A stretch of DNA of 64,000 nt from Parasponia andersonii (Eukaryota > Streptophyta > Magnoliopsida > Rosales > Cannabaceae), in assembly GCA_002914805.1 (NCBI GenBank), contig JXTB01000032.1:1540501-1604500 (forward strand), read 5' to 3'. This document shows, one piece after another, positions 11,636-22,891 of this stretch. The position numbers and the translations under genes are program-made. Each line of letters opens with the position of its first letter. Positions within the stretch are counted from its first letter, which is position 1. The notes beneath the pieces were generated by a model that was given only the letters and a program-made list of their open reading frames with translations, did not search any database and was not told where the DNA came from.

Positions 11636-12430
11636 TATGGTGACCTTGAGTATGGTGAAAAACTTTAATTTTTGTTTATTTTTGTTTCTCTGTGTTTTTA
11701 TTTGTACATGTTTTGAATATGATCTGGTTTATTTGTATGTTTTGTTGATTTTGTGTTCATTGTTTTGGTCAATTTTATTACTACCCACTGTTTTGTTGAT
11801 CTTTTCTTTGCATGGTGACCTTGAGTATGTTGAAAATGTTCTATTATATTTTTGTGTTCTTCATATAAAGTCAACAATATATTGACCTCGGCCAAGACAC
11901 TTTTAACCTTGGTCAAGAAGTTAAAACAAGATCATGACCTCGAATTGACTTCAAGCTAATAGCTTATTTGCTTGAAGTTAAGAATTTCTTGACATGTAGT
12001 CAACATTATCTTGATCTCAAGTGAAGAACTCTATAACTTAATGTTCTGCATGATGTTATGCAAGAGAGTTAGATTTTTAGTGTATGTTTGTCTTGGTAAA
12101 CTAGTAGAGATGTTTCTGTAATCTTTTGTGTACTTTGGTCATTGTTTCTTCATTAAATATCTATTTATGTTTTAATTTATATATGCTTTGTTTGTTGTGA
12201 TTTATTTTTGTGTATTGATTGCAGTTAGTAAACTTAGGTCAAGATGTTCTTGGGCATGGATGAAGAAGATCTTCTTGAGCATAGATGAATAACCTATTGA
12301 CATTAAGTGAGTCAATAGGTTATGGATAGGGAGTCAGAAAATTGTTAACTTGGAGTCAATATGAATTGACGTATTATCAAGATTTTTTTAACCTAGGGTC
12401 AGTAACTACTTGAACCTAAGCTAAGAATGT
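11636..12430. repeat. Left repeat zone of the DUF1985 element
   Basis: A segment starting ATGGTGACCTTGAGTATG occurs at about 11638 and again at about 11815. From about 11870 to 12060 and from 12225 to 12430 the DNA is studded with GTCAAGAA and TTCTTGAC words in alternating orientation, the same motif as the regular 21-bp arrays at 13415-13870 but more decayed. Open frames here are T-rich and not convincing. Confidence 0.7.
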
Positions 12431-12499
12431 TGTAATTTACATTATAATTTTTCTTTCTTTCCTAATCTCAATATTTTTGTCTTTTTTGCGGCCTTTTAA

Positions 12500-13315
12500 A
12501 CACTATGTAACTGAGAAGGATATGTTTCCGGGGAAGGTAAACTTCCATAAATACGTTCATGTGACGATCGCGATTATAAAGGATAAGCTAACTAATGAGT
12601 AGAAAAAATTGTTTGTTGAAACCTGTGTTGGTCATTTTTTAGAGGCCCGACTGATAGCAATATATAGACAAATTATACACAATATGGTAATGCGTTTACT
12701 ATGAAAACTCGTTCAACGATGATGACTGCATTGAAATAAACGTATATGGAATCTTTGTACTATTTACAAAAGTTACATCTAGCGATAATATCAGGTTTGA
12801 AGATTCATGGAAAGATGAATATGAACCCATTGAAGCTTGGGGATATGATACGAGAGAAGTACTTTAACTCGGCTAAGATGGTGAAGTGAAAGATCTTAGA
12901 GGCTATGTTCAGCAGTATGCGGCCTGACAATGATGAAGATGTTGTGAAGCTTGTGCTTCTTTATTTTGTTACACAGGCTTTCATGTCCAATGTGAAAAAT
13001 CTTATTATGCTGGATATATGCTTTTGATTGGTGAATGACTTGAATGTCTTCAGTGCTTTCCCGTGCGGGTCTTACTTGTGGAATGAAACAATATCTGTTA
13101 TGAAAAGGAGAGTAATCAATCCAAATGTGACTGTAGAAAACAAAATGAAAAAGAACTTATGCATTATGAGTTTACCAGATTTCCATTGGTGCTTCAAGTA
13201 CGGGCGTATGAGTATTTTCCTAATTTTAATATGAAGCATGTTATATGGGATGTCGTTGACAAATTCCCCCATATGTTATTTTGGAGTACACTAAAGGAAT
13301 AGATAATCTCCTGAC
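12500..13315 (+). pseudogene. DUF1985 domain remnant (transposon cargo type)
   Basis: Conceptual translation on the plus strand gives pieces of the DUF1985 pattern in order. First comes IAIIKDKLTNE*KKLF followed by VETCVGHFLEARL (12560-12650). Next is ISGLKIHGKMNMNPLKLG with YFNSAKMVK*KILEAMF, then MRPDNDEDVVKLVLLYFV (12780-12990), then LVNDLNVFSAFPCGSYLW (13030-13080), then FPLVLQVRAYEYFP (13175-13225). The parts lie in different frames and hold several stops, so no protein can be made. The function of DUF1985 is unknown. I found no Cys protease (C48) catalytic block downstream, so the Ulp1 part seems absent or too decayed to see. Confidence 0.75.
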
Positions 13316-13365
13316 ATAAAGTAGAGACTAAAATATTTCTAAACTCCGATGTAAATTTATTATGT

Positions 13366-13899
13366 TTCAATCAATATTTACACTATTATTTCTTTAATGT
13401 TGTTAATAGCTTAAGTCAATAATTTTTTGACTTGTGTCAAGATCTTCTTGACTTCGGTCTAGATTTTCTTGACCAAAGTCACGAATGGGTTGACCCTATC
13501 TTAAATCAAAAACTAAGTCAAGAAATTCATGATATGTGGTCAGGTATTTTTCGACCCTAAAGCAAGAACTTATTGACTCGAAATCAAAAACATCCTGACC
13601 ACAGGTAAAAAATAATAATTTAAATTTTAATATTCAATCAATATTTACACTTTTATTGCTTAGTGTTGTTAATAGCTTAAGATCAAGAAAGTTTTAACTT
13701 GTGTCAAGATCCTTTTGACCAAAGTCAAGAACTGGTTGACCTTACACTAAATCAAGTATTAATTTAAGAAATTTATTACTTGGGGCTAGGAAGTACTTGA
13801 CCTATGGTAGGAACTTCTTGACTTTAAGTCAAGAAATTTCTGACCCAAAGTCAAGAACATCTGGACCACAGATGAAAAATCGTTTAAATTTTAGTGTTA
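13366..13899. repeat. Tandem duplication (about 267 bp) containing 21-bp palindromic arrays
   Basis: Two copies begin with TTCAATCAATATTTACAC, at 13366 and 13633, and each ends in a block around ACCACAG...TTTAAATTTTA. Within each copy lies an array (13415-13604 and 13681-13870) of units with GTCAAGAA at the left and TTCTTGAC at the right. Four consecutive units in the first array start at 13415, 13436, 13457 and 13478, an exact 21-bp period. Each unit is a near palindrome able to pair with itself. Confidence 0.85.
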
Positions 13900-13929
13900 G
13901 TGTTGATCTGATTATTAGGATTTATTTCA

Positions 13930-14335
13930 GACTATAATTTCAGAAGTTATCTCAACTAAGTCTGAATTAAATGTACTCCACACAAGAGGTCTTATTGATG
14001 AGAAGAGCATTTTCAAGAAGAGTAAGAGGAAATTTGTTGAAGAAGAAATAAATGGAATTTATGAGGATGAAGACGATGTTATTGAGGTTATTCAACTTCC
14101 TAAGAAATGCCAAAAGCTGAACTTATGTGGTGTTACTATTGACCTTGCATTCTGTGAAGCTGTGCTAAAGGAGATGCAACACATTAGAGAAGAGCTTGCA
14201 TATATTTGAGCTGATGATCGTGAAACAAGGCAAAAGTTATACTTCTTTATAGATACAGTATGTCCCGTTGCTAGACGAGAATATAATAGTAATATGTATG
14301 AGTTTAGAGCTCCAATGTTGAGCAATTACACATAA
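13930..14335 (+). pseudogene. Second coding remnant in the DUF1985 element
   Basis: After the arrays one plus-strand frame reads nearly open: SELNVLHTRGLIDEKSIFKK, an acidic stretch (EEEINGIYEDEDDVIEV), then CGVTIDLAFCEAVLKEMQHI, a stop, and ADDRETRQKLYFFIDTV. Codon-like composition and the acidic linker suggest it was the region after DUF1985 in the same ancestral protein. I recognise no domain. Confidence 0.45.
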
Positions 14336-14424
14336 CCAGAACCAAGACAAAGATGGTCTGCAGTGGGCCTGAGATAATGATGGCGGAAATACACCTGAGA
14401 AATAGGTAATAGTATTTTTAATGT

Positions 14425-15010
14425 ATGGTCAATAAGTCCTTCAGCATGACATGGCCGATGGTCAAGAACTTTCTGACCATAGGCCGATAACATTTTGACT
14501 TTAAGCAAAGTTTCTAAAAATAGTTTACTATTAATTTGGTTCTGCAAATAAATTAATAAAGCTTCTATGTGATCTTAATTTTTTATTTCAAGTAGAGAAA
14601 AGAAAGCCAACAAGAATAGGATGATAAAGTAAAGAAACATAATGATGAGAAAAATATTGAGGAAGAAAATGAAGCTGAAAAATGTGTATATTTTTAGCAT
14701 TTACTATTTATGGTCAACAACTTTTTGACTATATATCATGAGTATAGTCAAGACTTTCGTGACCATATGTCAAAAATATTTTGGCTATAACCAAAACTTC
14801 TACAAATAATTTTTTTATAAAGCTTTGGTCTAATCGTAATTTTTTGTTTGAAGTAGGAAGAGGAGAGACAACAAGAGTAGGTTGATTCAGAGAAGAAAAA
14901 TGGTTAGGCTGATGAGGCAAAATGAGAAGAGGTTCAAGTTGAAGTGGAAAAAAATGTTGAGGAAAAAAGTGATAATGTCTTCCATGATACATAAGTTAAT
15001 ACATTTAATA
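14425..15010. repeat. Tandem duplication, about 261-bp offset
   Basis: Two diverged copies carry the same order: GGTCAA-rich motif, TAAAGCTT, a T-rich tract ending in AAGTAG, then a purine-rich block starting GAGAAAAGAAAGCCAACAAG or its variant (CAACAAG words at 14608 and 14869). The purine-rich block could be a duplicated acidic/Lys-rich exon, with the GTCAA repeats in an intron-like spacer. Confidence 0.6.
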
Positions 15011-16803
15011 TAAATGAGAAATGACTTTAAAATGATGAGGTGCCAGTCAAATTTTTTTAAACATAGGTCAAGATTAAATTTACCTCAAAGGTCAGTTTCA
15101 TATTGACCAAAGATCAAGAAGATTTTGACCTAAGGTCAATTTACTCTTGACCATACGTCAATCAACGAAATCTACAAGACATTAAGAAGATTATAAATAA
15201 ACCAAAACATTGAATTTTTAGTATATTATTGCCCATGTTAGTATTATGGTCCTTCTTCGTTAAATCATTCTTAAACAAAATTTATTTACTTTTCTTCAAA
15301 ATTTGAAAAACTTCCCACTTATCAATATCAAACTTCTTTTCAGTTAAGCTTTTTTAATTAAATAGCAAAATGGTTATTAAGAAAAGGAAAAAGAGAGAAG
15401 TAGAGAAATAAAGAGAGAGAGAACGAGAATAAATAAGTTTTCATATTTCTCATAAAACTGAGAGGCTAATCATATTCTTCATCTTCTTCGTTAGATGGAA
15501 ACCAAGCTCTAGTTTTGGAGAGAGAACCAAAAAGAAGAAGTGAGAGAAAGATGGAGAAATAACGAAAATATAAGAAAAAAGAGGCAAAATAAAATGACAG
15601 TCATTTAATACTCCCACTTATCACCTCCTCACTTTTGACCAAAGGTAATTTTGGAAGTCAGTTTTTTCTTTCTCTACCTACTCTTAACTTTAGGTCCTAA
15701 AAAAATAATTATATCAACCTAGTCCTACAAAAGAAAAATGGAGCCCAAATAGTCCTATCCATGTCCTTTTCTCTTTTCTCAACCCAAAAATCAATATGGC
15801 CCAAATTTCTTACATATTAAAAGTAAATATTTATATACTATATACACACATATATGTTTAGTTTATTGATGGAATAAAACAGAAAACCCACTAAGGAACT
15901 TTTATTAGTATATAATTGCTATAAATTTTATGAGTATAAGGTTTTAACCACGGATTAAAATTGACTAAAACAAAGATGACAAATGCTTAGTAGCAAAAAT
16001 AGGATTTAAAACCTTATTTTCTAACAGCAAACTAAAATTCAAGAAGGGAGGAGCGGGGGAGGGGGGAAGGACTATCACCCGACAAACCAACCCAATTAAA
16101 CTTGGGTTATTAGGTTTCTCTAACTATTTTGGATTATGATTTTCACAAACCAATGCTTATAGATTGGATTCAAAAAATAAATCCTAAAATCATCCCAATT
16201 CATGTATACCCCTAGTAATATAAATTTAAAGGTTTATAATTGAAAAAAATCCTGAGTTTTTAATTTTAGCAAATATAACCTTCGGGTTTCGATTATATGA
16301 AAAAAAAAAAACCTTGTCTTTGTTTAATTAAGCTAAAAAAAATTGAGTTTTTAGTTATATGAAACAAAACATTTGAATTATAAAATCGAATCAAATTAGT
16401 TTGCGAAATAAGTCAAATGACCTATTTTTCCTTAGCGTACATTACCATGTGCGACTATACTAGTTATTTACATTGACAAACATTCTAATTGAGCGAAAAC
16501 TATATCATTCTATATTGAAAATGTTGACTTTTTTAGTTAAAATAAATTTTTAAAAATAGTTCATGAATATAAAACACTAGAAAATAAGTGGTTTCTTAAT
16601 CATGTTATATATATTCATTGATTAAATATCTATTTTGGATTTAAGTTGATTGGATTTTAAAATCTCAATGTTTTATTTGATACAATAAAAAACCCAAGGT
16701 TTTTATCCGTAGAATTTAAAAAAAAAATTAAGGTTTTATTTGATATAACGAAAAATTTAAGTTTTTTTTTTGCTAAAATAAAAAATCAATAAAAAATCCA
16801 AGG

Positions 16804-16805
<2 letters not shown>

Positions 16806-16835
<30 letters not shown>
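16806..16835. repeat. (TTA)10 microsatellite
   Basis: An uninterrupted trinucleotide run of about 30 bases. Confidence 0.95.
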
Positions 16836-17091
16836 AACCCTAAATTTAAAGACCAGAATAAAGAGGTATCTCCATGCTTCAAACTGCATATGTGGTTTAT
16901 GCTTATTTTTAAATGGAAATCGAATCAAATTTCATTTTGCATCGGTCCAATGTGTCCAGCTTTTGGGGCTTGGCAGTGGGTCTGGATTTGAAATTGACGG
17001 ACATATCCATGTTTTTGTTTTTGAATCAATTCTTTTGGTAGGAAGAATTGAATAACATATGGGTTATACTACAAAATTATAAGCTCTAAAT

Positions 17092-17095
<4 letters not shown>

Positions 17096-17132
<37 letters not shown>
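17096..17132. repeat. Poly-A run of 37 bases
   Basis: An unbroken A tract with no retroelement body recognisable upstream of it. It may be an assembly-sensitive homopolymer or the tail of an old, unrecognised retroposon. Confidence 0.9.
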
Positions 17133-17134
<2 letters not shown>

Positions 17135-18154
17135 GAAAATAACAGTAAAAAGAAGATCAAATAGACAGTAATTAACAATATCATAAATGGAAGGACGAAT
17201 TGCACTCATAGGGTGCCAGTTTTCTCTCAACATGCCTACTAGGGGTGAAACCATTTTTGCTTCATGTTTTTTTTGGGTAGATCCCACAATGCTGGGCTCA
17301 AAGGTAAGCCCAATTCTGTTTTGTCAAGTAGCCAACGCCAAAGATTAGCCCATTATCAGATGGTCTTGCAAGTTGCAACCATGTTGCAGTCTTACCAGTT
17401 TTTACAGGAAAAAGAAAAACATAAAAAATACTAAACATCATGACACTTTTTGTCCAAATTTATATTTCGAATGACCTGCTTCTTAGTGGTACTTCATAGC
17501 GAGAGAAAAAAAGATATACGTTCTACTAATCAATTATTCGATTATTCGCTGCCAGCATGCCACGTCAATCAAGTTAAGGTTTTCTTTTTTTTTTTTTTTA
17601 AAGACTTTTTATTATCAAAACCCTGAACTCAAAGTAATTCATAAAATTAATCCTGAATTTAATTTTATAGAACAAAACTCACCGAACTCGGAATAATTTA
17701 ATAAAATTAATCTTGAATTCAATTTTTTAGAATAAAATCTCTTGAACTCCCTTAATATCAGAGCAAAACCCCCTGAAGTCCTCTAATATTAATTTTGTTA
17801 GGAAAAAAATATTTATATTAGTTTTTTTATTATTAAGTCTTTATTCTCTTATTTATGATTTTTAGATCTTTAGCATTTTTTTTTATTCAACATTAATCGC
17901 TTTTAATATTAAAAATATTTGATTCTAAAAAAAATCAAACAAGAAAAAATTATAATAGGATATGTTATTAATCAGCNNTATTGTCTTCAACACCTACTCC
18001 TAGATTACGTTTTTAGCGAGATAGACTATGTGATTCTAACACCAATTGAGATCTACATCTGTTCAAAAGAGAAACAACTTATTCGCCTAATGAATTTAAA
18101 TAAAAAAAAAGATATCTCCTATTCGAGATTAAGTAAACGAACTTAAAAATCTAC

Positions 18155-19951
18155 CATTACAATAAAAATCCTCATAAGTGGCATTTAGAAATGTCACTAT
18201 TGCTTATTTTTAGTAATATTTGTAACAAGTGTCGGGGATATCTGCGTGACTAAAAGTCCTAAAGATATTTAAAATTTCACTATATTATTATTTTTAGTGG
18301 CGTTTATCAAATGCTACTAAATTGTATTAGTGTCACTTTCAAATGTCACTAAATTATTTAGTTAATTAATAAAAGATGTTTTAATTATCTACCAAAAAAA
18401 AAAGTTTTGGTGGCTTTTAAAAAGGGTTACCGAACTACATTAATGACATTTAGAAAATGTCACTAATTTCATCACAACAAATATTCAGTACTAGCTACAA
18501 AAAAATTACCCTTATAGAAGTTTTTTTTTAACGAAAAAAATGTATACTAAGCATTAATTTCTTTTTTAATGGTTAGAAAACAAAACCTGCTACTAACGTT
18601 TGGTAATTGCTAAATATACATAGGTATCGTTTTTTTTTTTCAATGTATAGAATTTATATGAAACTAATTAATTTTCACGGTTTACGTTTTTATTACTATT
18701 TCGTAATCAAAGAAATAATTCCAATCTAATATTAACTATAAATAAAAAATAGGAAAATAAAAAAATATATTTATTAAGAAAATAATTCAATTTACATCAA
18801 TTCAAAATTAAAACAAAAATGCATCTAATTTAAGTCTACAAAAACAAATCATCTTCTAAATATTGGTGAATTAATTTCTTGACTTTATTTAGATCTTTAT
18901 GCACTCATCTCATATGCACATCTCGTCATGTTCCTGAAAAATAAACAGATAAGAGAGGAATGAGTAATATTTTACTATGGAAAATTATATAGAAGTCTCT
19001 TATAGAAGTAGAAAGAAAAAAGACAAAAATAGATATTTCGAAAAAAAAAAAAGAAAAAAAGATGGAAGAGATATAGTTAAAGACCAAATTCTATAGAGAC
19101 GCTATCCAAACTATTTTTTTTTCTCGCTAAAAACGGGTTGTATCAAATGAATAAATCTAACAAATAATTCAAAAAAAAAAACATGAAAAACTATTAATAA
19201 AATTAAAAAATTATTAGATACAAAATAAAGTATGAAATAAAAACTTAACAAGACTTACATACAGTATTATACCAGCTTTAGAAAAGAGATGAAGGCTGTG
19301 AAAGAAAAGAAAAGAAAAGAAGATAAAATTTTGAGAGCTAAACTTAATCTAAATAGAAGCAGGGTTGATGAGAAAAGATAGGGTCTAGTGGTGGACGAGT
19401 TAGTTTTTATTTTAAATTTGTTTCAATTTTGTTGTATGATACATTTTAAGAACTCTAAAAAAATTTGAAAGTAAAATTTTTACTTTAAACTTTTTGAAAT
19501 TGGAAAAATTAAAATTCGTTTGTTTTAGTAATTCAAATTTGAATTCTAAAACCGTAAACTTTTAGAAACAATCATTAGTTACAAGATTCTATAATTTATC
19601 CGAAAGACAATTACAATATTGGACACCTTGAACTGAATCTTATGTATAAAATTTAGTTACATTTTCCAAATGCTAGTAAATCCAAATTTAGTGACATTTC
19701 TAAAATACTACTAAATTAAAATATTAATGATACTTAAAAAGTGTCAGTAAGGATAAATTTTAAGGATAAATTTTAGTGACATTTATAAAATGTCAGTGTA
19801 TCTAAATTATAAAAATTATTTTTTGAAAGATTATAATATCTTTATAAATCAATGATATATTTTAGTGAATGCCACTAAATGTTAATATTGTGACATTTTT
19901 AAGATTAATATCACAAAAAAAATGTCATTATTTTATATTTTTGTTGTAGTA
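18155..19951. mobile_element. Non-autonomous CACTA-like DNA transposon
   Basis: The left end reads CATTACAATAAAAAT and the right end, reversed, TACTACAACAAAAAT: 12 of 15 match, close to the CACTA consensus. The 3-bp flanks are identical (TAC at 18152-18154 and 19952-19954), the duplication size expected for this superfamily. Both ends carry many short subterminal words of the type AGTGACATTT and AAATGTCACTAA in both orientations, as CACTA elements do. No transposase is visible in about 1.8 kb. The right half occurs a second time at 20274-21582. Confidence 0.68.
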
Positions 19952-20272
19952 TACATAAAAAATAGTACTACAAATCAGATCTAAGTCTAGATTTATTACA
20001 AAACGGAAAGAGAAGTAGGAAGAGAGTGAGGATGAGAGGCTGAAGAAGGAGAAGCTTCCTCTCCGGCCTCTGTAAGGGGGGATAGTAGAGCTATTGTTTA
20101 AAAGAGAAAATCAAGTAAAGAATCAAGTTAAGGTTTTGTTTCGTTAAAATGTGTGTTATTTCTCAAAAAAAAAAATTACACCATAAAAATCTTCTTGACC
20201 ATTTAGCTAGAGAATTTAATGACATTTTTTTAATGGCTAAATTATCAAGAATATTAGCTTTTACACTTAACC
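18964..20272. repeat. 1.3-kb direct repeat, copy 1
   Basis: This stretch recurs at 20274-21582 with a constant offset of 1,310 bases. I noted only five substitutions between the copies and no length change. It covers the right half of the CACTA-like element plus about 320 bases of flank. Confidence 0.95.
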
Positions 20273-20273
20273 N

Positions 20274-21582
20274 GTAATATTTTACTATGGAAAATTATAT
20301 AGAAGTCTCTTATAGAAGTAGAAAGAAAAAAGACAAAAATAGATATTTCGAAAAAAAAAAAAGAAAAAAAGATGGAAGAGATATAGTTAAAGACCAAATT
20401 CTATAGAGACGCTATCCAAACTATTTTTTTTTCTCGCTAAAAACGGGTTGTATCAAATGAATAAATCTAACAAATAATTCAAAAAAAAAAACATGAAAAA
20501 CTATTAATAAAATTAAAAAATTATTAGATACAAAATAAAGTATGAAATAAAAACTTAACAAGACTTACATACAGTATTATACCAGCTTTAGAAAAGAGAT
20601 GAAGGCTGTGAAAGAAAAGAAAAGAAAAGAAGATAAAATTTTGAGAGCTAAACTTAATCTAAATAGAAGCAGGGTTGATGAGAAAAGATAGGGTCTAGTG
20701 GTGGACGAGTTAGTTTTTATTTTAAATTTGTTTCAATTTTGTTGTATGATACATTTTAAGAACTCTAAAAAAATTTGAAAGTAAAATTTTTACTTTAAAC
20801 TTTTTGAAATTGGAAAAATTAAAATTCGTTTGTTTTAGTAATTCAAATTTGAATTCTAAAACCGTAAACTTTTAGAAACAATCATTAGTTACAAGATTCT
20901 ATAATTTATCCTAAAGACAATTACAATATTGGACACCTTGAACTGAATCTTATGTATAAAATTTAGTTACATTTTCCAAATGCTAGTAAATCCAAATTTT
21001 GTGACATTTCTAAAATACTACTAAATTAAAATATTAATGATACTTAAAAAGTGTCAGTAAGGATAAATTTTAAGGATAAATTTTAGTGAAATTTATAAAA
21101 TGTCAGTGTATCTAAATTATAAAAATTATTTTTTGAAAGATTATAATATCTTTATAAATCAATGATATATTTTAGTGAATGCCACTAAATGTTAATATTG
21201 TGACATTTTTAAGATTAATATCACACAAAAAATGTCATTATTTTATATTTTTGTTGTAGTATACATAAAAAGTAGTACTACAAATCAGATCTAAGTCTAG
21301 ATTTATTACAAAACGGAAAGAGAAGTAGGAAGAGAGTGAGGATGAGAGGCTGAAGAAGGAGAAGCTTCCTCTCCGGCCTCTGTAAGGGGGGATAGTAGAG
21401 CTATTGTTTAAAAGAGAAAATCAAGTAAAGAATCAAGTTAAGGTTTTGTTTCGTTAAAATGTGTGTTATTTCTCAAAAAAAAAAATTACACCATAAAAAT
21501 CTTCTTGACCATTTAGCTAGAGAATTTAATGACATTTTTTTAATGGCTAAATTATCAAGAATATTAGCTTTTACACTTAACC
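20274..21582. repeat. 1.3-kb direct repeat, copy 2 (possible assembly duplicate)
   Basis: It begins one base after a single N at 20273, and copy 1 ends one base before it. Copy 2 then continues into unique sequence (CCCTAGTTAGC), while copy 1 is preceded by unique sequence. That is the pattern left when two overlapping contigs are placed end to end without merging. Confidence 0.93.
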
Positions 21583-21605
21583 CTAGTTAGCAATTTTACG
21601 TATTA

Positions 21606-21804
21606 GATAACACTACATATCTCAATTTTGGTACTAAATTTTTGTCCTAACACATGTGGTATGTTAGTTGTCACTATCTAATTAGTGTGTTAAATCTTAC
21701 TACAAATAGATTAAACATTATCACTAATTAAGTGATGACAAATTATATGTCACATATGATGGTATTAAAAATTTAGTACAAAAATTTGTACCTCAAGCAT
21801 TATC
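21606..21804. mobile_element. MITE, family 1 copy 1 (about 200 bp)
   Basis: Long imperfect inverted ends: GATAAC...TTTTGGTACTAAATTTTTG on the left pairs with the reverse of TTAGTACAAAAATTTGTACC...ATTATC on the right. The same structure recurs at 22609-22808. It has no coding capacity. Confidence 0.72.
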
Positions 21805-22608
21805 CTTTACGTATTATACTCATAGTATATATGTATAATGTACGTTTCAATTACTGATAGTATATACTCTTTTAACCGAAAATCTATACTTTTATACACA
21901 TCCTTTTTCAAAATTAATCGTATTATATGCATATAACTAAATTTGTAAATGTTATGTATACATGTAACTTTTTTGCATATTTTTTAAAAGTACAAAAAAA
22001 TACTTTTAAAATTCTTGTTATGAATTAGTCATTCTAATTCTTATTCTATTAGATATATTATACCCATCTTACACACAAAGTATATTAATTTTCATAATGA
22101 GAAAATTATTTTAAAGATTTGTGACACTAAAGGTTCCTAAATTTCTTAAGTTAGTTTATGAACTAAATAAATGTTAAAAAATATCTATAAATTAACAAAT
22201 TAGTGACAATAAAGAAGTCCTTGTTGGTTAAAATTAAGGATTTTTAGAAAGAAATAAATAGACATTCTCAAACTTATTTGCAAATCAGAAAGACGGGGGA
22301 TTTTTTTTTTTATTACACATCACTTTCAATTTTTAGTAGTACTAGAAATAGTTTTGATAAAAAAGACGTTATTATCACCAATTAATTAATTCAGGATATT
22401 TTTCCAAATTTATTTAGTTTATGTATCAAATAGTCACTAAATTCATGCATCTTTATATCGACAAACCCTTATTCCCCAGATCTGTTTTGCATGTATACTG
22501 AATATATCGGATTTTATGTTGGATATATCAATTTATTTAATCGACCCTTTTACTATGAAGTTTGAAAACGGACTTTAGGATGGGGCAAACTGGGCCATTA
22601 TGCTAAAT

Positions 22609-22808
22609 GATAATGCTAAGTGTACCAAAATTTGTACCAAATTTTTAATACCAACATATATGGTATTTAAATTGACTTTATTTAATTAGTGTATTAAACT
22701 TACCACAAATAAGTTAATTATATTCATAAATTAAATATTACCAACTCATATGGCATATATGTTATTATTAAAAATTTAGTAAAAAATTTGGTATACATAA
22801 TATTATCC
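22609..22808. mobile_element. MITE, family 1 copy 2 (about 200 bp)
   Basis: The ends GATAATGCTAAGTGTACC and the reverse of GGTATACATAATATTATC pair over about 50 bases, including ACTAAATTTTTAATA-type cores. The interior resembles copy 1 (AATTAGTGTRTTAAA...TACCACAAAT). Confidence 0.75.
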
Positions 22809-22891
22809 AAGGCCCTATCTCGAAAGCACTAATGTACCTCCACCTAATGTGATGGGCTGAAATGCTTTGCATCGAGTTGTTAGAGAATTGA

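Larger units (their letters stand above)
11023..15785 (+). mobile_element. Probable non-autonomous Mutator-like element carrying a DUF1985 gene remnant
   Basis: The stretch is bounded by inverted ends. GGACATGGATAGGA at 11042-11055 is repeated exactly in inverse at 15753-15766, and the outer flanks also pair (GGGTT plus a GAGA-rich block on each side). Inside are a broken DUF1985 reading frame, arrays of a 21-bp palindromic repeat and two tandem duplications, with no transposase. DUF1985 genes, often fused to Ulp1-type proteases, are known cargo of plant Mutator-like elements, which supports the assignment. A smaller element at 22892-23208 has similar ends. No clear 9-bp target duplication was found, so outer limits are approximate. 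Confidence 0.6.
15786..18151. other. Intergenic, no gene recognised
   Basis: Very AT-rich, with repeated phrases such as AAGGTTTTTTAT at 16230-16850 and AATTCAATTTT...GAACTC at 17620-17800 that look like old degenerate repeats. It contains a (TTA)n tract, a 37-base poly-A and two Ns at 17977-17978. No coding signal was seen on either strand. Confidence 0.6.

Noticed and set aside
11637..11916. Frames of 72-82 codons on both strands in the left repeat zone
   Set aside because: Low-complexity T-rich sequence, and they span a local duplication.
13415..13870. CRISPR-like array
   Set aside because: Units are contiguous and diverged, with no unique spacers, and this is plant nuclear DNA.
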